64,000 nucleotides of DNA from Fibrobacter succinogenes (GTDB lineage Bacteria > Fibrobacterota > Fibrobacteria > Fibrobacterales > Fibrobacteraceae): assembly GCA_902791475.1 (NCBI GenBank), contig CADAWC010000014.1:1-64000 (forward strand), written 5' to 3'. The notes beneath the pieces were generated by a model that ran no database searches, was not told the DNA's origin, and was given only the letters and a program-made list of their open reading frames with translations. Position numbers and translations under genes: made by a program. Shown here one piece after another: positions 35,845 through 44,829 of this stretch (position 1 is the stretch's first letter; every line of letters starts with the position of its first letter).

Positions 35845-36789
35845 ATGGAATTTTCTGAGTATTATGTTGCCTACTTTGATGTTTTAGGGTATAAGGAAAA
35901 GTTTAAAAAATCAGAAGATATATCTAAAAAGCTTGTTGAGGGGATTGAATCATCAATTGAAATGATGAAAAAAATTGTATTAATTCATAATAATGCTTTT
36001 TATGAATTAACGGATGAAAAACTTAAGTTTGAATACAAAATTTTTTCAGACAATGTTCTTATTTGTTATAAGAATACGGAGAACCAATTATCAGAACTTG
36101 ATATAGTTTCCTTTTTACGTTTAGTGGCGACTGTACAACGTGTATTTTTTGAAGGTTTTCACTTAATTGTCCGTGGAGGAATAACAAAAGGTCCTTTATA
36201 TCTGACGAATGATTTAGTGGCCGGAAAAGCGTTGATTGATGTCGTTGAGCTTGAAAACACTGCTGTTTATCCAAGGATTGTTGTTGATAATTGTATTTTA
36301 AATGATTTGAAACCTAAAATACAACATGAATTTTTGAATAAGTTTGTTGAGACGTTTTACCAAGATTTGCTTATAAAAGATACTGATGGTAAGTCATTTT
36401 TGAATTATATCATTGTTTATGACGCATGGGTCCCATTTCCAAAAGAAGGCTCGCAATCAGAGAGCGTAGAGAGTTTTGAAGAACTTCTAAAACTAAATAA
36501 AGAATGTCGCCTTCGCATACCGACATATAATCCAGAGTGCCTTAAAGAAATTTCTGTAATTCTAAGAAAGCATAAAGATTTTGTAGAAAAGAACATAAAT
36601 GATTTTAGCCAATCATCAAATGATGCGACAAAAGAAGCGAGTAGGTTGAAAACTCTGAAGAAATATCTGTGGTTGGCGTCATTCCATAATAAAATTTGTG
36701 AAGGCATGTATAAAATGCCTCAATTAAAGATTCATTTAAAATCTGAATTTAATGAACAGACTTTGGCATTTGATGTGAGTGTAGGTTGA
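35845..36789 (+). CDS. class III nucleotide cyclase-like protein embedded in the type I RM operon
   Basis: A 314-aa protein not part of normal RM systems. Residues 8-20 (VAYFDVLGYKEKF, Asp12) resemble the first metal-binding strand of class III cyclases (FxDIxGF), residues 64-75 (YKIFSDNVLICY, Asp69) the second metal hairpin, and 108-118 (IVRGGITKGPL) plus 127-148 (GKALIDVVELENTAVYPRIVVD) the strand and helix that follow. The two Asp residues and the RGGI-G spacing therefore fit a cyclase fold. Activity is inferred only; substrate-specifying residues cannot be assigned. AT-rich relative to hsdM, it lies 15 nt after hsdM and 1 nt before hsdS. Confidence 0.55.
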   Translation: MEFSEYYVAYFDVLGYKEKFKKSEDISKKLVEGIESSIEMMKKIVLIHNNAFYELTDEKLKFEYKIFSDNVLICYKNTENQLSELDIVSFLRLVATVQRVFFEGFHLIVRGGITKGPLYLTNDLVAGKALIDVVELENTAVYPRIVVDNCILNDLKPKIQHEFLNKFVETFYQDLLIKDTDGKSFLNYIIVYDAWVPFPKEGSQSESVESFEELLKLNKECRLRIPTYNPECLKEISVILRKHKDFVEKNINDFSQSSNDATKEASRLKTLKKYLWLASFHNKICEGMYKMPQLKIHLKSEFNEQTLAFDVSVG

Positions 36790-36790
36790 T

Positions 36791-38092
36791 ATGAGCCTGT
36801 GGAAGAAAGTAAAGATTGGTGATGTATGCAAAATTGTTAAAGGTATGACAGGAATTGCGAGTGCGAAGCCTGGTGAATATCCCTTGGTCGTAACAGCTGT
36901 TGAACGTAAAACTTGTTCGGATTATCAGTTCGATTGTGAAGCTGTATGCATCCCACTTGTATCTTCTAGCGGGCATGGAAAAAAGTCTTTGAATAATGTC
37001 CATTATCAAAGCGGGAAATTTGCATTAGGCACAATTTTGTGTGCCGTTATTCCAAATGATCCAAAAGAATTGGATGCTCGTTATTTGCATCAATATTTGC
37101 AGTTCTATAAAGATACAGTTCTAGTTCCTTTGATGAAAGGAGCTGCCAATGTTTCTCTTTCTATGAAGGATATTGCTACAGTAGAAATTCCGTTGCCACC
37201 AATAGAAAGACAACGAGAACTCTCCGCAATGTTTATCTCATTGCAAGAGAAAAGCCGACAACTTCGCGTCGAATCAGAAAAACAAATTGAATACGCAAAA
37301 CAACTCCGTGCGAGCATCCTGCAAGATGCAATAGAAGGCAAACTCACCGCAGATTGGCGTGAAAAACACCCCGTCAAAAAAGGCAACCCCGACTACGACG
37401 CCGAAGTGTTAATCGAAAAAATCCTGCTTGAAAAACAAGAGAAAAGCAAGAAACAGAAGCCTCTCCCCGCTATAACCGAAGATGAAAAGCCCTTTGCAAT
37501 CCCCACCGGCTGGAAATGGGTAAGGTTGGGTAATGTTTGCGATGGCTTTATGTATGGGACGAGTGCAAAATCATCAAATGAAGGGAAATGTCCTGTATTG
37601 CGAATGGGCAATATTCAAAATGGTAAAATTGATTGGGAAAAATTAGTTTATACAAACAACGACGAAGAAATAGAAAAATACGAACTAAAAAAATTCGACC
37701 TGCTATTTAATAGAACAAATAGTCGCGAAATGGTTGGTAAGACTGCAATATTTGAATCTGAACAAAAAACAATCTATGCGGGGTATCTCGTAAAATTTCG
37801 ACCAATTCTGTCTAATCCGTATTTTATAAATGATGTTCTTAATTCAAAAACTCATCGTGAATGGTGTAACGAAGTCAAAGCAGATGCCTTAGGACAATCA
37901 AATATTAATGCTGAAAAATTGAAAAACTTTGTTACTCCACTTCCTCCCTTAGCAGAACAAGACGAAATCGTTGCCCATGTAGAAAAACACCTAGAAGCTA
38001 TAACCCAATTCGAAACCCAAATCGCCACCCGCGAAACCCTCACCAAACAACTCATGCAAGGCCTCCTCAAAGACGCCTTCGAGGAGAAGTAA
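36791..38092 (+). CDS. hsdS: type I restriction-modification specificity subunit S
   Basis: HsdS sets the DNA target through two target-recognition domains. The 433-aa chain shows TRD1 (WKKVKIGDVCKIVKG, ending EIPLPPIERQRELS), a conserved helical spacer (KQLRASILQDAIEGKLTADWR), TRD2 (PTGWKWVRLGNVCDGFM, ending LPPLAEQDEIVAHVEKHL) and the distal helical repeat. TRD segments are AT-richer than the conserved spacers, as expected for exchangeable specificity modules. It is separated from hsdM by the cyclase-like gene. Confidence 0.95.
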   Translation: MSLWKKVKIGDVCKIVKGMTGIASAKPGEYPLVVTAVERKTCSDYQFDCEAVCIPLVSSSGHGKKSLNNVHYQSGKFALGTILCAVIPNDPKELDARYLHQYLQFYKDTVLVPLMKGAANVSLSMKDIATVEIPLPPIERQRELSAMFISLQEKSRQLRVESEKQIEYAKQLRASILQDAIEGKLTADWREKHPVKKGNPDYDAEVLIEKILLEKQEKSKKQKPLPAITEDEKPFAIPTGWKWVRLGNVCDGFMYGTSAKSSNEGKCPVLRMGNIQNGKIDWEKLVYTNNDEEIEKYELKKFDLLFNRTNSREMVGKTAIFESEQKTIYAGYLVKFRPILSNPYFINDVLNSKTHREWCNEVKADALGQSNINAEKLKNFVTPLPPLAEQDEIVAHVEKHLEAITQFETQIATRETLTKQLMQGLLKDAFEEK

Positions 38093-38095
38093 GAT

Positions 38096-39922
38096 ATGCT
38101 AAATGACATGGCATTTGATCTTGAAGAAGTGAAAAAAATAAAGTCAATTGTTGAGTCTATAGAAAAAGATGACAAAAATCCTTTTTTATTTTACAAAAAG
38201 CTGATATCTGCGGTAAACAAAGCTGATTTTATACCTCGAAATAAAAAAAACGATTACAATGAAATTGAGAAAAAAAACAAGGCATATAAAGCAAATAGAG
38301 ATTATTGCTTATTGTCATCAAAACAATTAAATGTTGTTGGATTTTATAAATCTGTTGAAGTTATTCAAATTTTTCTGATAGATAAAACAAAAGATCAAAA
38401 AAATCCTATAGTAAGAAATATATATTCCCTGTTCACATATTGTGAAAAAGAATACGAATCAACCTTTTTCAAATATTTATCAAAAAAACTAATTCCTATA
38501 AGTAAAGATTACTCAGTCGGAATATTGCAAGGAACCATAAAAATTTCTGAAGCGGATGAATGTTTTTTTAATATACAAAATGGGTCTCTTTTTATAAACA
38601 AAGAACATTGTTTAATTTCTCCTAAACTATTCTTATTGCCCAAGAATTTTATACCTAAAAATAATACAAAAAATCCATCTATATTAAATAACATTATAAA
38701 ACCTAACTATTGGGGTGATTGTTATTTGATTGAATTTTTTGATGAAGAAAAAAATTTTTTTAATGACAATCCTAATTCTAGAAAATATATCGAAAAAATT
38801 TGCGACATTGTAAAAAATACACCGGAAATTAAAATTAATCTATCAAATGTAAGAGATCGGTTCGGCAACATCATTTTTCAATTTCCGATAACAATTTACA
38901 ACACGATTATAAACTCATTGAATGATTGCGTATCTGTTGAAATAGAAGGCGAAGCACACCCTTCATTGACAATCCCTAGAAATTTATTAATTAATGTTAA
39001 AAATTCCTATGATGATTCTATAACCGGGGATGCCCTTTTAAAAGTTAGTGCATTGTCTTTTAACAAAAAAATTGAATTAGGAGATAATAAGAATTTAGAA
39101 ATTACTATAAGGGATCATGACTCTGGACTCCTTATACATAATGCGGTGTATATACCTATCGAATCAGCTGAAATATCAATGAATATGGGGGTTGCGAATC
39201 TTCCTCCAAGAATAATTATGGACAGAAGTGGGGCTGTTGTTTCAAAAACAGATTTTTTACTCCGTGACACTTTGGTTGTTGGAAAAAAAATGAATCAATC
39301 ATACGAAACATTTATTCGTGAGAGATCAGAAAATAATGATATTATTCGACATAGTGATGATTATTTGGTAGTATTAAAAGATGGAAGGGCTGAAGCACTG
39401 GAATTTATTGCAAAGAAAATAAATGGTTCTGGCATAAAAGAAATTTGTCTTTGGGATCCATATTTATCAGCAAAAGACATTATAGATTCTCTATATTCAG
39501 AAAAAACCGGAGTTCCTTTCAGATGTATTACAAGCTATAAGAAGGCTAAATTAGTAAAAGATGGTGAACTTGTATCCGATCAAGATTCCATTAAATCTTT
39601 TTTAGAGTATAAACAGGATGTTATTGATGATTTTACAGCCTTATCAAATAATTTCTTTGTAAATCTAAAATTCCTCGCACAGCATGATACATATGGTTGG
39701 GATTTTCATGACAGATTTTTGATTCTTATTCCAACTGAAGATACTCGGCTTCCTATTGTATATTCACTAGGAACATCTGTTAACATCTTGGGTAAAACCC
39801 ACCATACAATTCAAAAGGTTACGAATCCAAACATAATTCTATATAACTTTGAAAAATTATGGGAAGAGTTGGACAACACCAATTGTCTTTTAATTGAGTA
39901 TAAGGATGGAGAATTAGTATGA
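38096..39922 (+). CDS. protein with C-terminal PLD-like HDRF motif, type I RM-associated
   Basis: A 608-aa AT-rich product. The N-terminal 400 residues are not recognised; they may correspond to the VPA1262-type N-terminal domain, which I recall only vaguely. The C-terminal part has EALEFIAKKINGSGIKEICLWDPYLS, then WDFHDRFLIL (His538-Asp-Arg-Phe) and YSLGTSVN about 20 residues later, the pattern seen in phospholipase D-like domains of defence proteins, where HDR replaces HxK. It starts 3 nt after hsdS and its stop overlaps the next start (ATGA), so it is translated with the RM operon. Confidence 0.55.
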   Translation: MLNDMAFDLEEVKKIKSIVESIEKDDKNPFLFYKKLISAVNKADFIPRNKKNDYNEIEKKNKAYKANRDYCLLSSKQLNVVGFYKSVEVIQIFLIDKTKDQKNPIVRNIYSLFTYCEKEYESTFFKYLSKKLIPISKDYSVGILQGTIKISEADECFFNIQNGSLFINKEHCLISPKLFLLPKNFIPKNNTKNPSILNNIIKPNYWGDCYLIEFFDEEKNFFNDNPNSRKYIEKICDIVKNTPEIKINLSNVRDRFGNIIFQFPITIYNTIINSLNDCVSVEIEGEAHPSLTIPRNLLINVKNSYDDSITGDALLKVSALSFNKKIELGDNKNLEITIRDHDSGLLIHNAVYIPIESAEISMNMGVANLPPRIIMDRSGAVVSKTDFLLRDTLVVGKKMNQSYETFIRERSENNDIIRHSDDYLVVLKDGRAEALEFIAKKINGSGIKEICLWDPYLSAKDIIDSLYSEKTGVPFRCITSYKKAKLVKDGELVSDQDSIKSFLEYKQDVIDDFTALSNNFFVNLKFLAQHDTYGWDFHDRFLILIPTEDTRLPIVYSLGTSVNILGKTHHTIQKVTNPNIILYNFEKLWEELDNTNCLLIEYKDGELV

Positions 39923-41364
39923 TGATACGACAATTTCGCTGTTCAGAAATCAATATTTTATTTTGGAATCAAGATTTTTATAGATCTTTTAAGGATATTA
40001 TTCATTTATATAATGAACAAAAGATAGAAAGTTCTTTTAAAGATGTTTGGAGCATATTAGAAGAAAAATTCTCTGTTCCTATAAATCAAACTGAATATAA
40101 AAAATTTCTAGCTGTATCAAAATCTTTATTTTACGAAGCAAACGCAGAAAGAAATGTAATAAAATTATTCATTGCTCTTGCCGTTGTTCATGCATTAAAA
40201 CAAGACATTCGTATTTTTTTTGAATTGGAAACATTGTCTAAGCCATTATTAGATGTCGTCAAAAATCTTTTGTCTAGCACACATTTTAGCTTTGGATTGG
40301 TAGCAGGTGCACCATATGGTGAAAGTAAAACAATTTCTCAATATGAAGAGGCTGTGAATCATAATGATGAAAAAGTAATTTTAAAAACAATGAATCAATT
40401 AAAAAGTTCACCAAACTGTTTTGAACTTATAGATTGCACTTGGGGGTTATTTTTCAGATTTATATTTTTTGCCGAAAAGTCGTTTTTGTCAGAGTATTTA
40501 GAAAATGCCTCTTATGAAGACGTCGAGATAGCTCTTTATTCTTTACGAGCTGATATTAAGGATGTTTTAGAAAATTACAATTACTCAAGTAAGGCATATC
40601 CCTTTTTAAGAGGCTTAAATTACCTATTTGATTTTGGTGATTTTTTTCATGAACAAATGCATTGTTTTCCATATTATGTAAATTTATTGGATGGCTTTAT
40701 TGCAACAAATTCGGATCTGCTGTCATCTGTATTAGATTTTTTGTATATAAAAAATAAAAAAACATTTAATTTTACTTTAGGAGTTTGTGCGGCAAAAAAT
40801 AAACGAAATTTTGATTTTTACATAGAAAATGCTGATTTTAGTATTGATTCTCTGAATTGTTTTTCAATGGGATTTATGTCTATAGGTCAATCAAAAGATT
40901 CTTTTATATCAAATGTATCGCTCTTTCTTGAAAAAATTTTAAATAAGATTTCTCCCACTCATATTAACGAAAATCTTGGTTGTCTTAGACTTTTGATGAA
41001 TTACTATTCACTTTTAGGTACGTCTAAAAATAATTATTTGCAAAAATTAAAACAATATTCGGATAAGATAAAAGAATTACAAAATTCGTGGAGTTCGGAA
41101 GACTTAACAAAAGCATGGGTAGAACTATTTTATTGTTCTTTAGCAAATTACATTTTAAATTTTCAATATACCGAAAATGAATTACTTGATAATACTAGTG
41201 TGTTGTATGATAAAAGAAATTACTTAGAATATGACTCGTCTTCTATTGATTTAATAAGAAAAATGTTGCTTAACCCAAAAGAATTTAATGATGTTGAATT
41301 AATCCACTTGCAAGAGAAAAAAATATACAATCTAGCTAGTGGCTTAGTCAAGAATCCCCAGTGA
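39919..41364 (+). CDS. unrecognised helical protein, last gene of the RM-associated operon
   Basis: A 481-aa product, AT-rich, mostly alpha-helical with many aromatic residues (FRFIFFAEKSFLSEYL, FDFGDFFHEQMHCFPYY). No transmembrane helices, Walker motif or catalytic signature is evident. The start overlaps the upstream stop (ATGA), so it is probably the stoichiometric partner of the PLD-like protein. The function is unknown; a regulator, a sensor or an inhibitor of the PLD-like effector are all open. Confidence 0.6.
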   Translation: MMIRQFRCSEINILFWNQDFYRSFKDIIHLYNEQKIESSFKDVWSILEEKFSVPINQTEYKKFLAVSKSLFYEANAERNVIKLFIALAVVHALKQDIRIFFELETLSKPLLDVVKNLLSSTHFSFGLVAGAPYGESKTISQYEEAVNHNDEKVILKTMNQLKSSPNCFELIDCTWGLFFRFIFFAEKSFLSEYLENASYEDVEIALYSLRADIKDVLENYNYSSKAYPFLRGLNYLFDFGDFFHEQMHCFPYYVNLLDGFIATNSDLLSSVLDFLYIKNKKTFNFTLGVCAAKNKRNFDFYIENADFSIDSLNCFSMGFMSIGQSKDSFISNVSLFLEKILNKISPTHINENLGCLRLLMNYYSLLGTSKNNYLQKLKQYSDKIKELQNSWSSEDLTKAWVELFYCSLANYILNFQYTENELLDNTSVLYDKRNYLEYDSSSIDLIRKMLLNPKEFNDVELIHLQEKKIYNLASGLVKNPQ

Positions 41365-41546
41365 GCATTTCAAAGGGCTTTCATGGTTTTAACCTTCCCC
41401 CTTAGGAGAACGGAATGCGAGCAACAAGGTGCGAGCGAGGGGGAGGCTTTCCCCTTCGAAAATCCTAAAATGTCAATTTATGTCTTGGCAAGAATGTATA
41501 TTTAATGGGATGACGGATTAACTTTAAGGACAAGAGGAAAAAGCGG
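41365..41546. other. gap with a GC-rich inverted repeat behind the RM operon
   Basis: CCTTCCCCCTT at 41393 and its near-complement GAGGGGGAGG at 41439 bracket about 35 nt of GC-rich sequence, unlike the AT-rich genes before it. It may end the operon or mark an island junction. AGAGGAAAAAG in front of the next gene serves as its ribosome-binding site. Confidence 0.4.
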
Positions 41547-42956
41547 ATGTCTTTACAGCAAGAAATTCTGAATGGCGAGAGTCGCACCTTGGAATACAAG
41601 GTGGAATTGCCCGAAGATTCCGTAAAGTGGATCAAGTCTATCGTTGCCTTTGCAAACGGTGCCGGCGGTAAATTCGTCATCGGCGTGAATAATCGTCGGG
41701 AGTTTATCGGCATCCCTAAAAAAGTCGACCCGTTCGAACTCAAGGACGGTATTGCCGACAAGATTTCGCAGATGTGCGAACCGCAAATAATGTTCGACAT
41801 AACGGCGGAGATTGTTGAAGGTGCGCAGCTCTTGATTATTCAAGTGTTCCCTGGAATGGCGACACCGTATTATATCAAGTCGCAAGGGAAAGAAAACGGA
41901 ACGTATATCCGCCTTGGTGCCACTACTCGGAACGCTGATTTGGCTGCTCTTAGTGAACTTGAAAATCGCGGAAAAAATATCTCTTATGATGAACTTCCGT
42001 ATCGTTCGCTTAAGGTGACCGATGCTGACATTGCTTTTCTTTGCAAGGATTTTTCAAAACGGGCCAAACGTAAAATTACGAAGGCTGATTTGGAAAATTT
42101 GCATCTTCTTGCTGGTCGTTCACATGATAAGGCGACTAATGCGTTGGCAATTCTATTGGGCAAGCATGAATATACCTCACGAATTCAGTGCGCTCGCTTC
42201 CGTGGAACTATGCGCGCCGATTTTCTGGATAAGAAAGATTATGAAGGTCCGCTTTGCAAGCAAATTGACGATGCGTATAAGTTCGTTCTCAACCACCTGA
42301 ATATGGCTATCGAGATAAACGGGGTTGTTCATGATGAAAAGTACGAGCTTCCGCCGAAAGCAATTCGAGAGTTGATTATCAATGCCGCAATTCATCGAAA
42401 TTATCAGATGAATTCTAGTGTGCAGGTGGCCGTATATGATGATCGCGTGGAAATTTCTTCGCCGGGAACTCTTTATGGAACCTTGACGTTGGAAGAAGCC
42501 TTGAGCGGTCGCTCGTCCATACGTAACAAAACTCTTGCCCGCACTCTAGAAAAGATTCATGTTCTCGAAGGATGGGGATCTGGTTTTCAGCGGATTAATA
42601 CGATGTGCCAAGAGTATGGCGTGGCTCTCCCTGAATTTATCGAAGTTGGGGATATGTTCCGGGTGAATTTTTATCGCCGACAGAGTACTAGCGTCGGCGA
42701 TAAATCGGCGATAAATACAGAAATCGGCGATAAATTGGCGATAAATACGAAAATCGGCGATAAATCGGCGATAAATTTCAAGAAAAAGATCGTTGAATAC
42801 CTTGCGGAACACGGAGAAGCTCGTTCTCAGGAAATTGCTAATTTTATTGGGTTGAAGATTTCTCGTACTAAGGACTATATCTCTGAACTTGTAGAAGAAG
42901 GCGAAATTGTTCCCAACGGAGCGAATAAGAATAGAACGTATTCACTGAAAAAGTGA
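41547..42956 (+). CDS. AlbA_2/Schlafen-type ATP-binding protein with repeat linker and winged helix
   Basis: A 469-aa protein with an N-terminal AlbA_2 DNA-binding-like domain (ESRTLEYKVELPEDSVKWIK, ANGAGGKFVIGVNN), a HATPase_c_4-type domain (AIRELIINAAIHRNY, VEISSPGTLYG), and a C-terminal winged helix (SQEIANFIGLKISRTKDYIS). Between the last two lie three 10-residue repeats (GDKSAINTEI, GDKLAINTKI, GDKSAINFKK; residues 384-413). The family is common in accessory regions and is often annotated as ATP-dependent DNA helicase or transcriptional regulator; its role is unclear. Confidence 0.85.
   Translation: MSLQQEILNGESRTLEYKVELPEDSVKWIKSIVAFANGAGGKFVIGVNNRREFIGIPKKVDPFELKDGIADKISQMCEPQIMFDITAEIVEGAQLLIIQVFPGMATPYYIKSQGKENGTYIRLGATTRNADLAALSELENRGKNISYDELPYRSLKVTDADIAFLCKDFSKRAKRKITKADLENLHLLAGRSHDKATNALAILLGKHEYTSRIQCARFRGTMRADFLDKKDYEGPLCKQIDDAYKFVLNHLNMAIEINGVVHDEKYELPPKAIRELIINAAIHRNYQMNSSVQVAVYDDRVEISSPGTLYGTLTLEEALSGRSSIRNKTLARTLEKIHVLEGWGSGFQRINTMCQEYGVALPEFIEVGDMFRVNFYRRQSTSVGDKSAINTEIGDKLAINTKIGDKSAINFKKKIVEYLAEHGEARSQEIANFIGLKISRTKDYISELVEEGEIVPNGANKNRTYSLKK
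42696..42785 (+). repeat. three 30-bp in-frame tandem repeats
   Basis: Three consecutive 30-bp units beginning GGCGATAAATCGGCGATAAA, each itself built from a shorter GGCGATAAAT-type motif. Units one and two are nearly identical; the third diverges at its end. Because 30 is a multiple of three, copy-number change would lengthen the protein linker without breaking the frame. Confidence 0.85.
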
Positions 42957-43200
42957 TGTTTAACTCAAGATGGAAAAATCAAGATTAGTGTCGTTGATAA
43001 CTTCAAACATTTTTTTGCTGAAATTGCCCAGAGATTGCCCTGAGAACGACGTAATTGCCCAGAGAAATGGCAAAAAATGCCCAGAGAATGCTTTGAGGCT
43101 GCTTCCCGATTGCCCTGAGACAAGGCGATAAATTAAAGGACTGGGCGACTGTAAAGGCGACTGCAAACCGGAAAGGCGACCACAAAGGCGACTGTAAAAT
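42957..43200 (+). pseudogene. decayed repeat-rich remnant behind the AlbA-type gene
   Basis: No intact gene, but repeat modules remain. ATTGCCC(A/T)GAGA-like units recur five times between 43022 and 43121 and can be read as LPRDCPENDVIAQRNGKKCP continuing to a stop. Behind them (43141-43200) AAAGGCGACTG units read GDCKGDCKPERRPQRRL before a stop. GDCK-type repeats are the sort of linker seen in AlbA-type proteins, so this may be leftover C-terminal cassettes from related genes. Frames are broken by stops. Confidence 0.4.
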
Positions 43201-43233
43201 CATTAAAGAAACGAAAGAGTATTTAGGAAAATT

Positions 43234-43239
43234 TATATT
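43234..43239 (+). promoter_or_regulatory. candidate -10 of a leaderless promoter for the FISUMP lipoprotein
   Basis: TATATT ends 6 nt before the ATG at 43246, with no ribosome-binding site. Confidence 0.45.
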
Positions 43240-43245
43240 CTCTTC

Positions 43246-43905
43246 ATGCATTTCATCATCCATTCTTTTTTCGCTGTTGTCGCTTTCGCTTTCCTCCTCT
43301 CCGCATGTTCGGAGTCGTTCACGGATTCGCGTGACGGGCAATCTTATGATGTCGTGAAAATCGGTGAGCAGACGTGGATGGCGGAGAACTTGAATTTTGA
43401 AACGGCAGGCAGTTTTTGCCCGGATGGCGATTCTCGCAATTGCAAGAGATTGGGTCGCCTTTATACGTGGGCGGACGCGAAAACGGTTTGCCCTGAGGGT
43501 TGGCGCCTCCCGACGAAGGCTGATTTCGAGGCTTTGGTGAACGCGGCGTCTGGGGATGCTGCGCAGTTCTACAATGGCAATTCTGACGCAGTTTCGAATA
43601 AAGTTGGCGCGGCTTTAAAATCTCGCGACGGCTGGTTCAAAAAAGGAAACGGCTCCGATGAATTTGGATTCAACGCACTTCCGGCGGGGTATCGTGGCGC
43701 AGTTTTGAAAACGGATGATGGTACAGTTACTGGTGGTAAATTTGATGGTATCGGCGGTTACGCATATTTTTGGAGCGCGGACGAAGATGCTGAAAATCCT
43801 GAATCGAATGCATTCTATTTGTTCTTGTCGTTCAGCAGTGATGCGGCGAGTATAAATGCGTTTGCGAAAGAAGACTATCGATCCGTAAGATGTGTAACGC
43901 CATAA
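43246..43905 (+). CDS. FISUMP-domain lipoprotein (Fibrobacter major paralogous domain)
   Basis: A 219-aa lipoprotein with signal peptide and lipobox LLSAC, and nearly the entire mature chain is a FISUMP domain (TIGR02145): DSRDGQSYDVVKIGEQTWMA, ENLNF, GRLYTWADAKTVCPEGWRLP, GFNALPAGYRG, YFWSADE and the terminal RSVRCV. These proteins are abundant in Fibrobacter and are cell-surface associated, possibly in adhesion or fibre binding, but no biochemical function is established to my knowledge. The start follows a -10-like TATATT by 6 nt, implying a leaderless mRNA. Confidence 0.9.
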   Translation: MHFIIHSFFAVVAFAFLLSACSESFTDSRDGQSYDVVKIGEQTWMAENLNFETAGSFCPDGDSRNCKRLGRLYTWADAKTVCPEGWRLPTKADFEALVNAASGDAAQFYNGNSDAVSNKVGAALKSRDGWFKKGNGSDEFGFNALPAGYRGAVLKTDDGTVTGGKFDGIGGYAYFWSADEDAENPESNAFYLFLSFSSDAASINAFAKEDYRSVRCVTP

Positions 43906-43910
43906 AGGAG

Positions 43911-43935
43911 GTGCCCGCTCGGAGGCGGGCATGAC
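43911..43935. repeat. palindromic intergenic element, inverted copy
   Basis: GTGCCCGCTCGGAGGCGGGCATGAC, the same GTCATGCCCGC family in the opposite orientation, directly after the FISUMP stop. Confidence 0.65.
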
Positions 43936-43986
43936 AATGTCGGGCGCGCGCATTTCTCGCGCAGTTCCCCTTGCAATAAAGCGGTC

Positions 43987-44709
43987 TTACAATAAATAAT
44001 CCATTCTAATATTTCGCATGCTTTCGAACAAGTTTGCCTTGAGCGTGGAGCTTCCCTTCGTCAAGCTCTTGATTTCTTCGCGGATGGTCTTGCGATGGCT
44101 TGCTTTTGAGAATTCGCAGGTGCAGGTGAACTTGCGAATGTCCGCGTCTTCGGCGTAGGCGATGATTTCGCTTTCTTCGCAGTAGCAGAGCGGGCGGATA
44201 ATGCTGCACGGATACTTTTCGTACGGCACCATTGGCGGCATCCCGCTAAACTCGCCTTTGTATAGCATGTTCATCAAGAGCGTTTCGACGATGTCATCCA
44301 TGTGGTGGCCGAGTGCAATCTTGTTGAAGTTGTTTTCGCTTGCGAACTTGATGAGTTCCGTGCGGCGCTGCGTGCTGCACCAGTAGCAATTGAGCTTGCG
44401 ACCTTCCTTGAGACGTGCTTCTACGGCGACGTCTTTAAAGTAGAACGGCACTTGCGGGTATTCTTCTGCCATTCGTTGCAAAAATTCGCGGGGAGCCTTG
44501 TCTGCAAAATCGCTTTGGATGTGGATGGCGGCAAGTTCGCACTTGGGCCCGAATTTGCCGAGTCGTGCGGCGAGTTCCATCAACAGCACGCTAGAATCCT
44601 TGCCACCGCTTGTGGCGATGAGCACGCGGTCTCCGTCTTCAATCAAATTGAAGTCGTGAATGGCTTTTGTGATTTTCTTATTGACTCTTTTGCGAATTTG
44701 ACTTGACAT
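43987..44709 (-). CDS. TtcA-like tRNA sulfur-transfer enzyme (PP-loop ATPase)
   Basis: TtcA-family enzymes thiolate tRNA cytidine 32 using an iron-sulfur cluster. From the ATG at 44709 the 240-aa protein has the PP-loop SGGKDSS (34-40), a CxxC at Cys108/Cys111 (CYWC) and Cys196/Cys198 (CTC) near the end, plus GHHMDDIVETLLMNMLY typical of the family. An in-frame TTG five codons upstream is less likely. TtcA proper and related TtcA-like thiolases are hard to separate, so no symbol is given. Confidence 0.85.
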   Translation of the reverse strand: MSSQIRKRVNKKITKAIHDFNLIEDGDRVLIATSGGKDSSVLLMELAARLGKFGPKCELAAIHIQSDFADKAPREFLQRMAEEYPQVPFYFKDVAVEARLKEGRKLNCYWCSTQRRTELIKFASENNFNKIALGHHMDDIVETLLMNMLYKGEFSGMPPMVPYEKYPCSIIRPLCYCEESEIIAYAEDADIRKFTCTCEFSKASHRKTIREEIKSLTKGSSTLKANLFESMRNIRMDYLL

Positions 44710-44783
44710 AATTACTTTATCCAAAGCTCGCGAATTTCTCTTTGCGTGCGGCAGTCCCGATTAATTCTCGCGGCATTCCCACT

Positions 44784-44807
44784 AAAAAAGGCTCTCTCGC
44801 GAGAGCC
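44784..44807 (-). terminator. intrinsic terminator for dnaN (minus strand)
   Basis: GGCTCTC / GAGAGCC with a TCGC loop; on the minus strand it is followed by six T. It begins 23 nt after the dnaN stop. Confidence 0.85.
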
Positions 44808-44829
44808 CTTAAATCTTTCCGAACTGCGG

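Noticed and set aside
31955..42956. Prophage or integrative element
   Set aside because: No integrase, transposase, capsid or attachment-site duplication was seen around the defence island; AT-rich genes alone are not enough.
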